Source of the DNA: Cryobacterium luteum
GTDB taxonomy: Bacteria > Actinomycetota > Actinomycetes > Actinomycetales > Microbacteriaceae
Direction: 5' to 3'
Length of the DNA stretch: 64,000 nt
Assembly: GCF_900110125.1 (NCBI RefSeq)
Contig: NZ_FOCN01000002.1
Location: 310,001-374,000 of the forward strand
Within the stretch, counting starts at the first letter, position 1. Each line of letters starts with the position of its first letter. The position numbers and the translations under genes are program-made. Of the stretch, positions 44,786-54,114 are shown in pieces. The notes below the pieces were generated by a model. That model was not told the origin of the DNA. It saw only the letters and a program-made list of their open reading frames with translations, and did no database searches.

Positions 44786-47767
44786 ATGGTTTCATTCCTC
44801 CTCGCATTCATCGCTGTGTCGGTGCTCACGCCGTGGCTCACCCGGTATCTGGGCACCCGCGTCTTCTACCTGATCGCCCTTCTGCCGGCCGGCGCCTTCG
44901 TGTACACGCTCACCCAGACCGCCACGGTCACCGCCGGCGGAGCTGTGACCCAGTCGATCCCTTGGATCCCGCAGCTTGGCATCAGTCTCTCTTTTCGGGT
45001 CGACACCCTGGCCTGGCTTCTCGCCCTCGTCGTGACCGGCATTGGCGCCCTGGTCCTCGTGTATTGCGCCCGCTACTTCACCGACGACGAACCGAGCCTG
45101 GGCCGGTTCGCGGCCCTGCTACTGGCCTTCGCCGGCACCATGTACGGCCTGGTCACCGCCGACGACCTCGTGATCATGTTCATGTTCTGGGAGATCACGA
45201 GTGTGCTCTCCTACCTGCTGATCGGGCATTACACCCACAAACGAGAGAGCCGCGGCGCCGCCCTGCAGGCGCTGATCGTGACGACGTTCGGCGGCCTGGT
45301 CATGCTCGTGGGCGTCGTGATGATCTCCGTCGCCTCCGGCACCACGAGCCTGGCCTACATCGTGGCCAACCCGGTGACCGACGCCATGGGAACCTGGGCG
45401 GTGCTGCTCATTCTGGTGGGCGCGCTGTCGAAGTCGGCGCTCGTGCCCTTCCATTTCTGGCTGCCCGCCGCGATGGCCGCGCCGACCCCGGTCAGTGCCT
45501 ACCTGCATGCCGCAGCCATGGTCAAGGCCGGCATCTACATCGTCGCCCGACTGGCCCCCGGCTACGCCGACAGTGACGGCTGGCTGCCGGTGCTCGTGAC
45601 CCTGGGCGTCTGGACCATGGTCGTCGGCGCCTGGCGGGCGCTGCGCCAGTACGACCTCAAACTGCTGCTCGCCTACGGCACCGTCAGCCAGCTCGGCTTT
45701 CTCATGATCGCGATCGGTTTCAACACCCGCGACACCGCCCTCGCCGGCGCCGCGCTGCTGCTCGCGCACGCCCTCTACAAAGCCACGCTCTTCCTCGTGG
45801 TCGGTGTCATCGATCACCGGGCCGGCACCCGGGACTGGCGGGGGCTCAGCGGCGTCGGCCGCAGCGCTCCGGCACTCGCGGCAATCGCGCTCGTCGCGGT
45901 CGCCTCGATGGCCGGCCTGCCGCCCCTGTTCGGTTTCGTCGCCAAGGAAGCCGTGTTCACCTCGCTACTCGACGCCGGCGTCGGGGGATCCGGCTGGGGC
46001 TACGTCGCCCTGATCGGCACGGCCGTGGGATCGGTGCTCACGGTGGCCTACAGCATCCGCTTCTGTTGGGGAGCTTTTGGAACCCGCAAGCAGCAGCCGA
46101 ACACCGTGCTGCATGCGAGCCCGTGGGACACCCTGCTCGCCCCCGGTGTGCTGACGGTGGTGACGATTGGCCTCGGGCTGTTCGCCTCGGTGCTCGACCC
46201 GCTGCTCGCGCCGTACGCCGACACCGTGCCGGGCACCGGCAGCATCACCGAACCGCCGTACCACCTCGCGCTCTGGCACGGGCTCGAGCCGGCGCTGTAC
46301 CTCAGCGCGGTCGTGCTGCTGCTCGGGGCGCTTCTGTTCCGGGCCCGCCGCGGGGTGTCGAAGCTGCAAGCCAGGGTGCCCGACTACATCGACGCCGGTC
46401 GCGGTTACGGCAAGGCCATTCGCGCCGTCGATCGCGTCGCCGCCCGGGTCACCCACTTCGCCCAGCGGGGCGGCCTGCCGCAGTACCTCGGCACCATTCT
46501 GAGCGTGTTCGTGGTGGCCCTCGGTTTTGCGGCCTTCGTCAACCGCAGCTGGCCCGACTCGATCGTGCTCTGGGATTACCCCGGCCAGGTGCTGATTGCC
46601 CTGATCATGGCCATCTGCGCGGTCATGGCGGCGCGGGTCGGGCAGCGGATGACCGCCGTCATCCTGGCCGGCGTCACCGGTTACGGCCTCGTCGTCCTGT
46701 TCGCCTTTCACGGCGCCCCCGACCTCGCCCTCACCCAAGCGCTCGTCGAATCGATCACCCTGGTGATCTTCGTGCTCGTGCTGCGGCGGCTGCCGGCGAA
46801 CATCGCCCAGCACAACAAGCCGGTGCGCCCTAAACGCCGCCTGCTGATCGGCAGCCTCGTGGGCCTGGTCATGGGCACAATCGGTTTCATCGCGCTTGGT
46901 GCGCGCGACTTCGAAAGCATCGCGGGCGCCCTGCCGCGCCTGTCGGTCGAGAACGGCCACGGCGACAACATCGTCAACGTGATGCTCGTGGACATTCGGG
47001 CCTGGGACACCATGGGCGAAGTGTCGGTGCTCATCGTGGTGGCGACCGGCGTCGCGAGCCTGCTCTTCGTCTCGGGTCGTAACGCGGTCGTGCCGAGGCT
47101 GAAGGAATCCCGCAGCCTGCGCTCGGTCGCCAACCGGCGCCGCGTCGTCGCCGACCCGGAGGTGTCGAGCGAGGGCCACGCCGTCACCCGGCAGGCTTTT
47201 CTGCTCGCCGGGCGCAAGAACGACCCGCGCAGCCGGTCGATTCTCATCGAAGTGCTCGTACGGTTGCTGTTTCACCCGGCCATGATCGTGTCGATCTACC
47301 TGCTCTTCGCCGGCCACAACCTGCCCGGCGGCGGCTTCGCCGGCGGACTGCTCGCCGGCCTGGCCCTCGTGGCCCGCTATCTCGCCGGCGGACGCTACGA
47401 GCTCAGCGAAGCGGCCCCGATCGACCCGGGCAAGATCCTCGGTCTCGGCGTCATCCTCGCCGTCGGCATGGCCGTCGTCTCGCTGTTCTTCGATGGCATC
47501 CCGCTCGAATCGGCCTATTTCACGGCGACCGTGCCCGTGCTCGGCGACCTGTCGTTCGGTACCTCGACCATCTTCGACATCGGCGTCTACCTCGTCGTCA
47601 TCGGCCTGACCTACGACATTCTGCGCAGCCTCGGCAGCGAGATCGACCGGCAGAGCGAGGCCGATGAGATCGGCCCGCAGCCGGAGCCGGTCGAGCCGTC
47701 CACTGACACGGCCGCCGGCCTCAGCATCCGCCCCCTGCACGAGACCCCGAACGGAGGAGCCCAGTGA
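44786..47767 (+). CDS. mrpA: Na+/H+ antiporter subunit A (MrpA with fused MrpB part)
   Basis: 993 aa. The N-terminal two thirds is a complex-I NuoL-like channel (with KSALVPFHFWLPAAM and HAAAMVKAGIYIVARL), the C-terminal part (from about 810) is an MnhB-like domain (GHNLPGGGFAGGLLAGLALVAR). This fused A/B arrangement is common in actinobacteria. It is the first gene of a six-gene operon; TGGAGG lies 4 bases before the ATG. The Mrp complex couples proton import to sodium export for pH and salt tolerance. Confidence 0.95.
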   Translation: MVSFLLAFIAVSVLTPWLTRYLGTRVFYLIALLPAGAFVYTLTQTATVTAGGAVTQSIPWIPQLGISLSFRVDTLAWLLALVVTGIGALVLVYCARYFTDDEPSLGRFAALLLAFAGTMYGLVTADDLVIMFMFWEITSVLSYLLIGHYTHKRESRGAALQALIVTTFGGLVMLVGVVMISVASGTTSLAYIVANPVTDAMGTWAVLLILVGALSKSALVPFHFWLPAAMAAPTPVSAYLHAAAMVKAGIYIVARLAPGYADSDGWLPVLVTLGVWTMVVGAWRALRQYDLKLLLAYGTVSQLGFLMIAIGFNTRDTALAGAALLLAHALYKATLFLVVGVIDHRAGTRDWRGLSGVGRSAPALAAIALVAVASMAGLPPLFGFVAKEAVFTSLLDAGVGGSGWGYVALIGTAVGSVLTVAYSIRFCWGAFGTRKQQPNTVLHASPWDTLLAPGVLTVVTIGLGLFASVLDPLLAPYADTVPGTGSITEPPYHLALWHGLEPALYLSAVVLLLGALLFRARRGVSKLQARVPDYIDAGRGYGKAIRAVDRVAARVTHFAQRGGLPQYLGTILSVFVVALGFAAFVNRSWPDSIVLWDYPGQVLIALIMAICAVMAARVGQRMTAVILAGVTGYGLVVLFAFHGAPDLALTQALVESITLVIFVLVLRRLPANIAQHNKPVRPKRRLLIGSLVGLVMGTIGFIALGARDFESIAGALPRLSVENGHGDNIVNVMLVDIRAWDTMGEVSVLIVVATGVASLLFVSGRNAVVPRLKESRSLRSVANRRRVVADPEVSSEGHAVTRQAFLLAGRKNDPRSRSILIEVLVRLLFHPAMIVSIYLLFAGHNLPGGGFAGGLLAGLALVARYLAGGRYELSEAAPIDPGKILGLGVILAVGMAVVSLFFDGIPLESAYFTATVPVLGDLSFGTSTIFDIGVYLVVIGLTYDILRSLGSEIDRQSEADEIGPQPEPVEPSTDTAAGLSIRPLHETPNGGAQ

Positions 47768-48300
47768 GCGCCTCCCTCACCCTCGTGGTTCTGATGGCCG
47801 TCATGTACGCCGCGGGCGTCTACGTGATGCTCGAACGCAGCCTCACCCGGGTGCTGATCGGCTTTCTGCTCGTCGGCAACGCCACCAACCTGCTCATCTT
47901 CATCATGAGCGGCCGCCCCGGCAGCTCGCCGATCGTGACCGGCACGAGCCTCGACGACATGGTCGACCCCATTCCGCAGGTGCTTATGCTCACCGCGATC
48001 GTGATCAACTTCGGCATCACCGCTCTGCTGCTCGCCCTCATCTACCGGTCCTGGTGGCTGGCCCAGCTCGGCGACGAGGGCGACACCCTCACCGACGAGC
48101 ACGCCGCCGAGAGCGCCGACCAGGCCGACGACGCGTTCCGCTCCTCCTCCGACGACGACGACGCCATCGCCGAATCGCTCGACGAGTTCGAGCGTGGCGA
48201 CGGTGCCACGAGCGACGAAGACACCGCTGCGAGGAAAACGGATGCTGCCGGCCGCGCCGCCGCATCCGCTTCGCCTCGTGACGGGGAGGAGAAGCGATGA
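47764..48300 (+). CDS. mrpC: Na+/H+ antiporter subunit C
   Basis: 178 aa. NuoK-like, with three TM helices (about 5-25, 30-50, 75-98) and the conserved GNATNLLIF. The last 75 residues are an acidic, Ala/Asp-rich tail not normally found in MrpC (~115 aa). It overlaps mrpA and mrpD by ATGA-type junctions. Confidence 0.92.
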   Translation: MSASLTLVVLMAVMYAAGVYVMLERSLTRVLIGFLLVGNATNLLIFIMSGRPGSSPIVTGTSLDDMVDPIPQVLMLTAIVINFGITALLLALIYRSWWLAQLGDEGDTLTDEHAAESADQADDAFRSSSDDDDAIAESLDEFERGDGATSDEDTAARKTDAAGRAAASASPRDGEEKR

Positions 48301-49904
48301 CCGCCCTCGTTCCCCTCATCGTCTGCCTGCCGCTGCTCGGTGCGGCGATCGCCCTGATGCTCGGCCGCCGCCGCCGCCTGCAGGTGCTGGTGAGTGTGCT
48401 GAGCCTCACCGCGGCGACGGTGATGAGCGCCGTGCTGCTCGTGCTGGTCGACCGCTTCGGCCCGGCCGTGGTGCAGGTCGGCAACTGGGAGGCGCCGTGG
48501 GGGATCGTACTCATCGTCGACCGACTCTCGGCGATCATGCTGCTCATCTCGGCGCTCATGCTGCTCGGCGTGCTGTTGTTCGCCGTGGGCCAGGGCATCG
48601 TCGACGGTGATACCGAAACCCCGGTGTCGATCTTTCACCCCACCTATCTCGTGCTGGCGGCCGGGCTGTTCAACGCCTTTGTCGCCGGTGACCTGTTCAC
48701 GATGTATGTCGGTTTCGAGATGCTGCTCGCAGCGAGTTACGTGCTGCTCACCCTCGGTGGCACCGGCGCTCGCATTCGAGTGGGCATCACCTACATCGTC
48801 GTGAGCCTGGTCTCGTCGTTGCTGTTCCTGAGCGCGATCGCCCTCATCTACGGCGCCACCGGCACGGTCACCCTCGCCCTCATCGCCGAGCGGATGCCCG
48901 ACCTCCCCGCCGACATCCAGCTGATCCTCGGGCTGTTGCTGCTGATCGCCTTCGGGGTGAAAGCCGCCGTGTTCCCCATGTCGTTCTGGCTCCCGGACTC
49001 CTACCCGACCGCGCCCGCGCCGGTCACCGCGGTTTTCGCCGGGTTGCTCACCAAGGTCGGTGTGTACGCGATCCTGCGCACCCAGACGCTGTTCTTTCCC
49101 GACAACCAGTTCTCGATGCCACTCATGATCGTGGCGGGGCTGACCCTGCTCGTGGGTATTCTGGGCGCCCTCGCCCAGGCCGACATCAAACGGCTGCTGT
49201 CGTTCACCCTGGTCAGCCACATCGGCTACATGCTGTTCGGCATCGCCATCGGCACCCCGCTTGCCATCGCCGCGACGATCTTCTACGTCGTGCACCACAT
49301 CACCGTGCAGACCACCCTGTTCCTGGCCGCTGGGCTCATTGACCGGGTCGGCGGCACCACCTCGCTGTCGCGCCTCGGCGGGCTGCTGGGGTCGTCGCCG
49401 CTCGTGGCCATTTTGTTCTTCCTCGGTGCGCTGAACCTCGGCGGCATCCCCCCGTTCTCCGGCTTTCTCGGCAAGATCGCCCTGTTCCAGGCCGGCACCA
49501 TCGTTGGCGACCCGATCATCTACGTGCTGATCGGCGTCGGGGCGCTCACGTCGCTGCTGACCCTGTACGCCCTGGCCCGGGCCTGGAACATGGCATTTTG
49601 GCGGCCGAAGAAGCAGGTCAAGAACTACACCTCGTCGATGTCGGCCTCGCTCGTGGAGGACCCGCAAGACGAGGGAATCGTGCTGAAGAAGACGATCTCC
49701 CCGCTCATGGTCGGCGCGACCACGAGCATGCTGGTGCTGACCCTGGGCCTGACCGTGTTCGCCGGGCCCATCTTCGACCTGACCACCCGGGCGGCCGGCA
49801 ACATCAGCTCGCCGTCGACCTACATCGACGCCGTGTTCCCGAACGGCACCGGGTCGATCGCCGACAGCAACCTCGGCACCAACTTCGAAGGTGGTTCGAA
49901 ATGA
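48297..49904 (+). CDS. mrpD: Na+/H+ antiporter subunit D
   Basis: 535 aa. NuoN/M-like proton channel subunit with 14 predicted TM helices; GVKAAVFPMSFWLPDSYPTAPAPV and TVFGG-like GLLTKVGVYAILRTQ carry the conserved Lys residues of the ion path. Start overlaps mrpC; the stop overlaps mrpE. Confidence 0.95.
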   Translation: MTALVPLIVCLPLLGAAIALMLGRRRRLQVLVSVLSLTAATVMSAVLLVLVDRFGPAVVQVGNWEAPWGIVLIVDRLSAIMLLISALMLLGVLLFAVGQGIVDGDTETPVSIFHPTYLVLAAGLFNAFVAGDLFTMYVGFEMLLAASYVLLTLGGTGARIRVGITYIVVSLVSSLLFLSAIALIYGATGTVTLALIAERMPDLPADIQLILGLLLLIAFGVKAAVFPMSFWLPDSYPTAPAPVTAVFAGLLTKVGVYAILRTQTLFFPDNQFSMPLMIVAGLTLLVGILGALAQADIKRLLSFTLVSHIGYMLFGIAIGTPLAIAATIFYVVHHITVQTTLFLAAGLIDRVGGTTSLSRLGGLLGSSPLVAILFFLGALNLGGIPPFSGFLGKIALFQAGTIVGDPIIYVLIGVGALTSLLTLYALARAWNMAFWRPKKQVKNYTSSMSASLVEDPQDEGIVLKKTISPLMVGATTSMLVLTLGLTVFAGPIFDLTTRAAGNISSPSTYIDAVFPNGTGSIADSNLGTNFEGGSK

Positions 49905-50494
49905 CCACGCCCCACGAGCGCCTTGAAGCGGTCGGCAACCAGATCCCGCCGCTGATCGCCCTGATCGTGCTGTGGATGCTGCTCTGGGGCGAATTCTCCT
50001 GGCTCAACCTGCTGGTCGGGCTTGTCGTGGGCCTGGTCGTGACCGTGGCGTTCTATCTGGTGCCGGTGCAGCTGAGCGGGCGGGTGCATCCGCTGCACAC
50101 CGTGGTGTTCTTCGTGCGACTCATTTTGGATATCGTGCGGGCGTCGATCGACGTGTCCTGGCTCGCGGTGAAGCCCCGACTGGTCACCTCGAACGCCATT
50201 CTGGAGATTCGGCTGCGCTCTCGCAGCGACCTGATTCTCACCTGGACCGCCGTGGCCACCTCGATTGTGCCCGGCTCGATCGTGGTCGACATCGACCGGG
50301 AATCGTCTGTTTTGTACCTGCACGTGCTCAATATGCACAGCGCCGGCGACATCGAGAGTTTTCGACGCCGGGTGCTCGATACCGAGCGGCGCATCGTGCG
50401 CGGGTTCGGCTCACGCGAAGACGTCGAGCGGATGCGCGGGGTGCTGCCCGCACATCGGCGCACAGCCCGCTTGATGAGAAAGGGACAGTCATGA
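49901..50494 (+). CDS. mrpE: Na+/H+ antiporter subunit E
   Basis: 197 aa. Two N-terminal TM helices (about 18-58), the conserved LILDIVRASIDVSWLAVKP, and the TSIVPGSIVVDID/YLHVLNM block of MrpE. The ATG at 49901 overlaps the mrpD stop. Confidence 0.93.
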   Translation: MTTPHERLEAVGNQIPPLIALIVLWMLLWGEFSWLNLLVGLVVGLVVTVAFYLVPVQLSGRVHPLHTVVFFVRLILDIVRASIDVSWLAVKPRLVTSNAILEIRLRSRSDLILTWTAVATSIVPGSIVVDIDRESSVLYLHVLNMHSAGDIESFRRRVLDTERRIVRGFGSREDVERMRGVLPAHRRTARLMRKGQS

Positions 50495-50760
50495 TGTTGC
50501 AGATTGTGGCCGTGGTCGCCTCGGTCATGTTCGGGATCGGTGCGCTGCTCTCGGTGTACCGCATCGTCGTCGGACCGAGTGTGCTCGACCGGGTCATCGC
50601 CTCGGACGTGCTCGTCGCGACGATCATCTGCGCTCTCGCCGCCGAGATGGCCCTGAACCGGCATACCGACACCCTGCCCGTGTTGCTCGTTCTGGCCCTG
50701 TTCGCGGTGCTCGGATCGCTCAGCGTCGCCCGCTTTCTGCCCGCTCGGGACAGCGCGTGA
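50491..50760 (+). CDS. mrpF: Na+/H+ antiporter subunit F
   Basis: 89 aa with three TM helices and the family motif YRIVVGPSVLDRVIASDVL with its conserved Asp. The ATG at 50491 overlaps the mrpE stop; a second ATG follows at 50494. Confidence 0.93.
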   Translation: MMLQIVAVVASVMFGIGALLSVYRIVVGPSVLDRVIASDVLVATIICALAAEMALNRHTDTLPVLLVLALFAVLGSLSVARFLPARDSA

Positions 50761-51101
50761 GCGGGGTGCTGCACGATGTGCTCACGGCCATTCTCGTGCT
50801 GGCCGGGGCCGCCATGTGTCTCGCCGCCGGAATCGGGCTCATCCGCTTTCCTGACGTATTATCTCGCCTGCACGCCGCGACCAAGCCGCAGATCTTCGGT
50901 CTCATGGCCGTGACAGCGGACGTCGCGATCAACAATTTCTCGGTCGGCACCGTCACGCTGGTGGTCGCCATCGTGGTTTTTCAGGCGCTGACCGCGCCGA
51001 TGGCCGCCCACCTCGTGGGCCGAGCCGCCTATGAGACCGAGCACCTGCGGCCCGATCTGCTCATCGTCGACGAGCTCAAGGGCCGCCGCGCCGAGCAATG
51101 A
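50757..51101 (+). CDS. mrpG: Na+/H+ antiporter subunit G
   Basis: 114 aa, three TM helices with AAGIGLIRFPDVLSRLHAATKP, the MrpG hallmark. GTG 50757 overlaps the mrpF stop. It ends the operon, only five bases from the convergent flavin monooxygenase gene. Confidence 0.93.
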   Translation: MSGVLHDVLTAILVLAGAAMCLAAGIGLIRFPDVLSRLHAATKPQIFGLMAVTADVAINNFSVGTVTLVVAIVVFQALTAPMAAHLVGRAAYETEHLRPDLLIVDELKGRRAEQ

Positions 51102-51106
51102 GCCGG

Positions 51107-52276
51107 CTACTGAACCCGGCGGAAGGAGGCGTCGGGTTGGGTCGGCGCGATGGCCGCGGCGGTGTCGAGGTCGTCGTGCAGCACAGCGGCGGCGGCCGCC
51201 GGAGCATGCGCGGCGAGGCGGAGGGACTCGTGAGTGGGGGCATCCGGTGTGTCGGCCGGGCGGTTCTTCGCGAATTCCCGGCGCAGCACGGGCACAACCT
51301 GTTCGCCCAGAATGTCGAGCTGCTCGAGCACGGTCTTCAGGGGCAGGCCGGCGTGGTCCATCAGCCAGAGCTGGCGCTGGTAGTCGCCGACGTAGTCGCG
51401 AAACCCGAGGGTACGGTCGATGACTTCCTGCGGGCTGCCCACGGTGAGCGGGGTCTGCGCGGTGAAGTCTTCCAGGCTCGGGCCGTTGCCGTAGACCGGG
51501 GCGTTGTCGAAGTAGGGGCGGAAGTCGCGTTTGGCGTCCTGCGAGTTCTTGCTCATGAACACCTGGCCGCCGAGTCCCACGATGGCCTGGGCGGCGGTGC
51601 CGTGGCCGTAGTGTTCGAACCGCTCGCGGTAGAACTGCACCATCTTCGCGGTGTGCGAGGCGGGCCAGAAGATGTGGTTCGAGAAGAATCCGTCACCGTA
51701 GTACGCGGCCTGTTCGGCGATTGCGGGGCTTCGGATGCTGCCGTGCCAGACGAAGGGCGGCACGCCGTCGAGCGGCCGGGGGGTGGACTGGAACCCCTGC
51801 AGCGGAGTGCGGAACTGGCCCTCCCAATCGACGACCTCTTCGCGCCAGAGCCGGCGCAGCAGGGCATAGTTCTCGAGCGCGAGCGGGATGCCCTCGCGGA
51901 TATCCTTGCCGAACCACGGATAGACCGGACCGGTGTTGCCGCGGCCCAGCGTGAGGTCCACCCGGCCGTCGGCGAGGTGCTGCAGCATTGCGTAGTCCTC
52001 GGCGATTTTCACCGGATCGTTCGTGGTGATCAGCGTCGTGGCGGTGGAGAGAGTAATGCGGGAGGTCTGCGCGGCGATATATCCGAGCATGGTGGTCGGC
52101 GAGGACGGCACGAACGGCGGGTTGTGGTGCTCACCGGTGGCGAAAACGTCGAGTCCCACTTCTTCGACCTTCTGCGCGATGGCGACCATGGCCTTGATTC
52201 GGGCGTTCTCGGTCGGGGTGTTACCCGTGGTGGGATCGGTGGTCCTGTCTCCGACCGTGAAGATTCCGAACTGCAT
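51107..52276 (-). CDS. LLM-class flavin-dependent monooxygenase (CE1758-like)
   Basis: 389 aa, luciferase-like TIM barrel that uses reduced FMN. It begins MQFGIFTVGDRTTDPTTG, has FATGEHHNPPFVPSSPT and LGRGNTGPVYPWFGKD, typical of the CE1758 group. ATG 52276 is chosen because GGAGG lies 5 bases upstream. The last ~50 residues are an Ala/Pro-rich extension. In other actinobacteria the FMN reductase is often adjacent; here none is. The operator-like palindrome at 52291-52310 lies just upstream and is shared with the mhq-like pair. Confidence 0.88.
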   Translation of the reverse strand: MQFGIFTVGDRTTDPTTGNTPTENARIKAMVAIAQKVEEVGLDVFATGEHHNPPFVPSSPTTMLGYIAAQTSRITLSTATTLITTNDPVKIAEDYAMLQHLADGRVDLTLGRGNTGPVYPWFGKDIREGIPLALENYALLRRLWREEVVDWEGQFRTPLQGFQSTPRPLDGVPPFVWHGSIRSPAIAEQAAYYGDGFFSNHIFWPASHTAKMVQFYRERFEHYGHGTAAQAIVGLGGQVFMSKNSQDAKRDFRPYFDNAPVYGNGPSLEDFTAQTPLTVGSPQEVIDRTLGFRDYVGDYQRQLWLMDHAGLPLKTVLEQLDILGEQVVPVLRREFAKNRPADTPDAPTHESLRLAAHAPAAAAAVLHDDLDTAAAIAPTQPDASFRRVQ

Positions 52277-52290
52277 CTCAGCCTCCAAAA

Positions 52291-52310
52291 TTCAATGCGT
52301 CTGCATGTAT
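52291..52310. promoter_or_regulatory. Candidate operator of the flavin monooxygenase
   Basis: TTCAATGCGTCTGCATGTAT carries ATGC-N4-GCAT, sharing the ATGCGTYTGCAT core with the site at 22272-22283. It starts 15 bases upstream of the monooxygenase start codon. Confidence 0.5.
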
Positions 52311-52468
52311 ATTTAGCCTAACGGACGACCTGCTGCGTCTATTCCCGGCCATGCGCGGTTCGTGGCACGTGTTTGAGAGGATGGCACGCGTTGCAACCAG
52401 TGCCAACCTCTCATCCGAGTGCCGCGAGGTGAGCGGATGCCGCGATCGCGGCCGGCGGCATCCGCTGA

Positions 52469-52474
52469 TATGCT
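52469..52474 (+). promoter_or_regulatory. Candidate -10 box before the ZTP riboswitch
   Basis: TATGCT lies 6 bases before the first paired base region of the riboswitch; no convincing -35 box is visible at 17-base spacing. Confidence 0.4.
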
Positions 52475-52558
52475 GAACAAGTCGCAACTGGCGTAGCACG
52501 AAGATGGGTCACCATCGGGGAGCGACTGACACGGTTAGTGGCCGCACGCCTGGGCCGC
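52475..52558 (+). ncRNA. ZTP (pfl) riboswitch ahead of glyA
   Basis: The pfl motif is seen in order: P1 stem GTCGC (52481-52485) with GCGAC (52522-52526), the conserved ACTGGCG, a small hairpin GATGG/CCATC, CGGGGAGCG (conserved loop after the hairpin), and the distal ACGCCTGGGC block (52546-52555). This RNA senses the purine intermediate ZMP/ZTP, which accumulates when 10-formyl-THF is short, and turns on one-carbon genes. Its position, directly before glyA and with folD next, is the expected target. The glyA ribosome site (AAGGAG, 52572-52577) follows without a clear terminator, so control could be at translation. Confidence 0.9.
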
Positions 52559-52583
52559 AACATCCATATATAAGGAGAACTCC

Positions 52584-53876
52584 GTGCCTGATTCCGCCAC
52601 CGTCCTGAAGTCGACTTTCAACGAACCACTCTCGGTCGTTGACCCCGAGATCGCCGCCGTGCTCGAGCAGGAGCTCGGCCGCCAGCGCGACTACCTCGAA
52701 ATGATCGCGAGCGAGAACTTCGTTCCGCGCGCCGTGTTGCAATCGCAGGGTTCCGTGCTCACCAACAAGTACGCCGAAGGCTACCCGGGGCGCCGCTATT
52801 ACGGCGGCTGCGAGTATGTCGACGTGGCCGAGCAGCTCGCCATCGACCGGGCCAAGTCGCTCTTCGGCGCCGCCTACGCGAACGTGCAGCCGCACTCCGG
52901 CGCCACCGCGAATGCCGCGGTGCTCTCGGCCATCGCCACGCCCGGCGACACCATCCTCGGCCTCGAACTGGCCCACGGCGGCCACCTCACCCACGGCATG
53001 AAACTCAACTTCTCGGGCAAGCTGTACAACCCGGTCGCCTACGGCGTCGACCCGGAGACCTTCCGCGTCGACATGGACGTCGTGCGCGACAAGGCCCTCG
53101 AGAGCAAGCCGAAGGTCATCATCGCCGGCTGGTCTGCCTACCCGCGCCACCTCGACTTCGAGGCCTTCCGCGCCATCGCCGATGAGGTCGGCGCGTTGCT
53201 CTGGGTGGACATGGCCCACTTCGCCGGACTCGTCGCCGCCGGCCTGCACCCCTCGCCGGTGCCGTACGCCGACGTCGTGTCGAGCACCGTGCACAAGACC
53301 CTGGCCGGCCCGCGCTCCGGCTTCATCCTGTCGCGCGACATGGCCCTGGCCAAGAAGCTCAACAGCAACGTGTTCCCCGGCCAGCAGGGCGGACCGCTCA
53401 TGCACGTGATCGCCGCGAAGGCCACCGCGTTCAAGCTCGCCGCGACGGCAGAGTTCAAGGAACGGCAGGAGCGCACCCTGCGCGGTGCCAGCATCCTCGC
53501 CGACCGCCTCACCGCCGACGACTCGCGTGCCCACGGCATCGACGTGCTCACCGGCGGCACCGACGTGCACCTCGTGCTCGCCGACCTGCGCCACTCCGAG
53601 ATCAACGGCCAGCAGGCCGAGGACGCCCTGCACGAGGTGGGCATCACCGTGAACCGCAACTCCGTTCCGTTCGACCCGCGCCCGCCGATGGTCACCTCCG
53701 GCCTGCGCATCGGCACGCCGGCCCTCGCCACCCGCGGATTCGGCGACGCCGAGTTCACCGAGGTCGCCGACGTCATCGCCGAGGCCCTCAAGCCCGGCGC
53801 CGACCGTGCCGCGCTCCGCACCCGTGTCGGCGCGCTCACCCAGGCATTTCCCCTGTACGACGGGCTGCAGCAGTAA
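52584..53876 (+). CDS. glyA: Serine hydroxymethyltransferase
   Basis: Converts serine and THF to glycine and 5,10-methylene-THF; PLP-dependent, cytoplasmic. 430 aa with [37 protein letters not shown], and PLP Lys238 in [14 protein letters not shown] 52584 is preceded by AAGGAG with a six-base spacing. A hairpin follows the stop; folD, 238 bases later, is the next gene. Confidence 0.97.
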   Translation: MPDSATVLKSTFNEPLSVVDPEIAAVLEQELGRQRDYLEMIASENFVPRAVLQSQGSVLTNKYAEGYPGRRYYGGCEYVDVAEQLAIDRAKSLFGAAYANVQPHSGATANAAVLSAIATPGDTILGLELAHGGHLTHGMKLNFSGKLYNPVAYGVDPETFRVDMDVVRDKALESKPKVIIAGWSAYPRHLDFEAFRAIADEVGALLWVDMAHFAGLVAAGLHPSPVPYADVVSSTVHKTLAGPRSGFILSRDMALAKKLNSNVFPGQQGGPLMHVIAAKATAFKLAATAEFKERQERTLRGASILADRLTADDSRAHGIDVLTGGTDVHLVLADLRHSEINGQQAEDALHEVGITVNRNSVPFDPRPPMVTSGLRIGTPALATRGFGDAEFTEVADVIAEALKPGADRAALRTRVGALTQAFPLYDGLQQ

Positions 53877-53885
53877 CTTTCTCGA

Positions 53886-53926
53886 AAACGGATGCCGCCA
53901 GCCGGCCGGGCCGGCGGCATCCGTTT
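53886..53926 (+). terminator. Hairpin terminator after glyA
   Basis: AAACGGATGCCGCC pairs with GGCGGCATCCGTTT (14 bp) around a GC-rich 13-base loop, ending in TTT. Confidence 0.82.
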
Positions 53927-53981
53927 ACGCGTGGCTGCGCGCGTGCGGTTGCAGCGCACGGTTCCCTGTCTGCGCACTTGA

Positions 53982-54048
53982 CCGGGCCCGGGCCCGGCAA
54001 CTGGGCCCAGGTTACAACCTGGGCCTGCTTTCTGGGCCCGGGCCCGGA
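53982..54048. repeat. GGGCCC palindromic repeat element, copy 3
   Basis: Central GGGCCCAG-N8-CTGGGCC (54003-54025, centre GTTACAAC) is itself a near-perfect palindrome, flanked on both sides by CCGGGCCCGGGCCCGG (53982-53997 and 54033-54048). Lies in the glyA-folD gap. Confidence 0.8.
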
Positions 54049-54114
54049 AAACAGGAACAGGACGACGGCACCGAAGTACAGCACAGAACCGAAAGACAAC
54101 AGTAGGGAACCACG

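Noticed and set aside
45965-49667. Long minus-strand frames opposite mrpA and mrpD (591 and 541 aa)
   Set aside because: Very polar His/Gln/Asp-rich translations lacking motifs, entirely opposite well-supported Mrp subunits.
44786-49904. Reading mrpA/mrpD as NADH dehydrogenase (complex I) subunits
   Set aside because: The A-C-D-E-F-G order with MrpE, F and G and no other nuo genes shows an Mrp antiporter; similarity reflects common origin.
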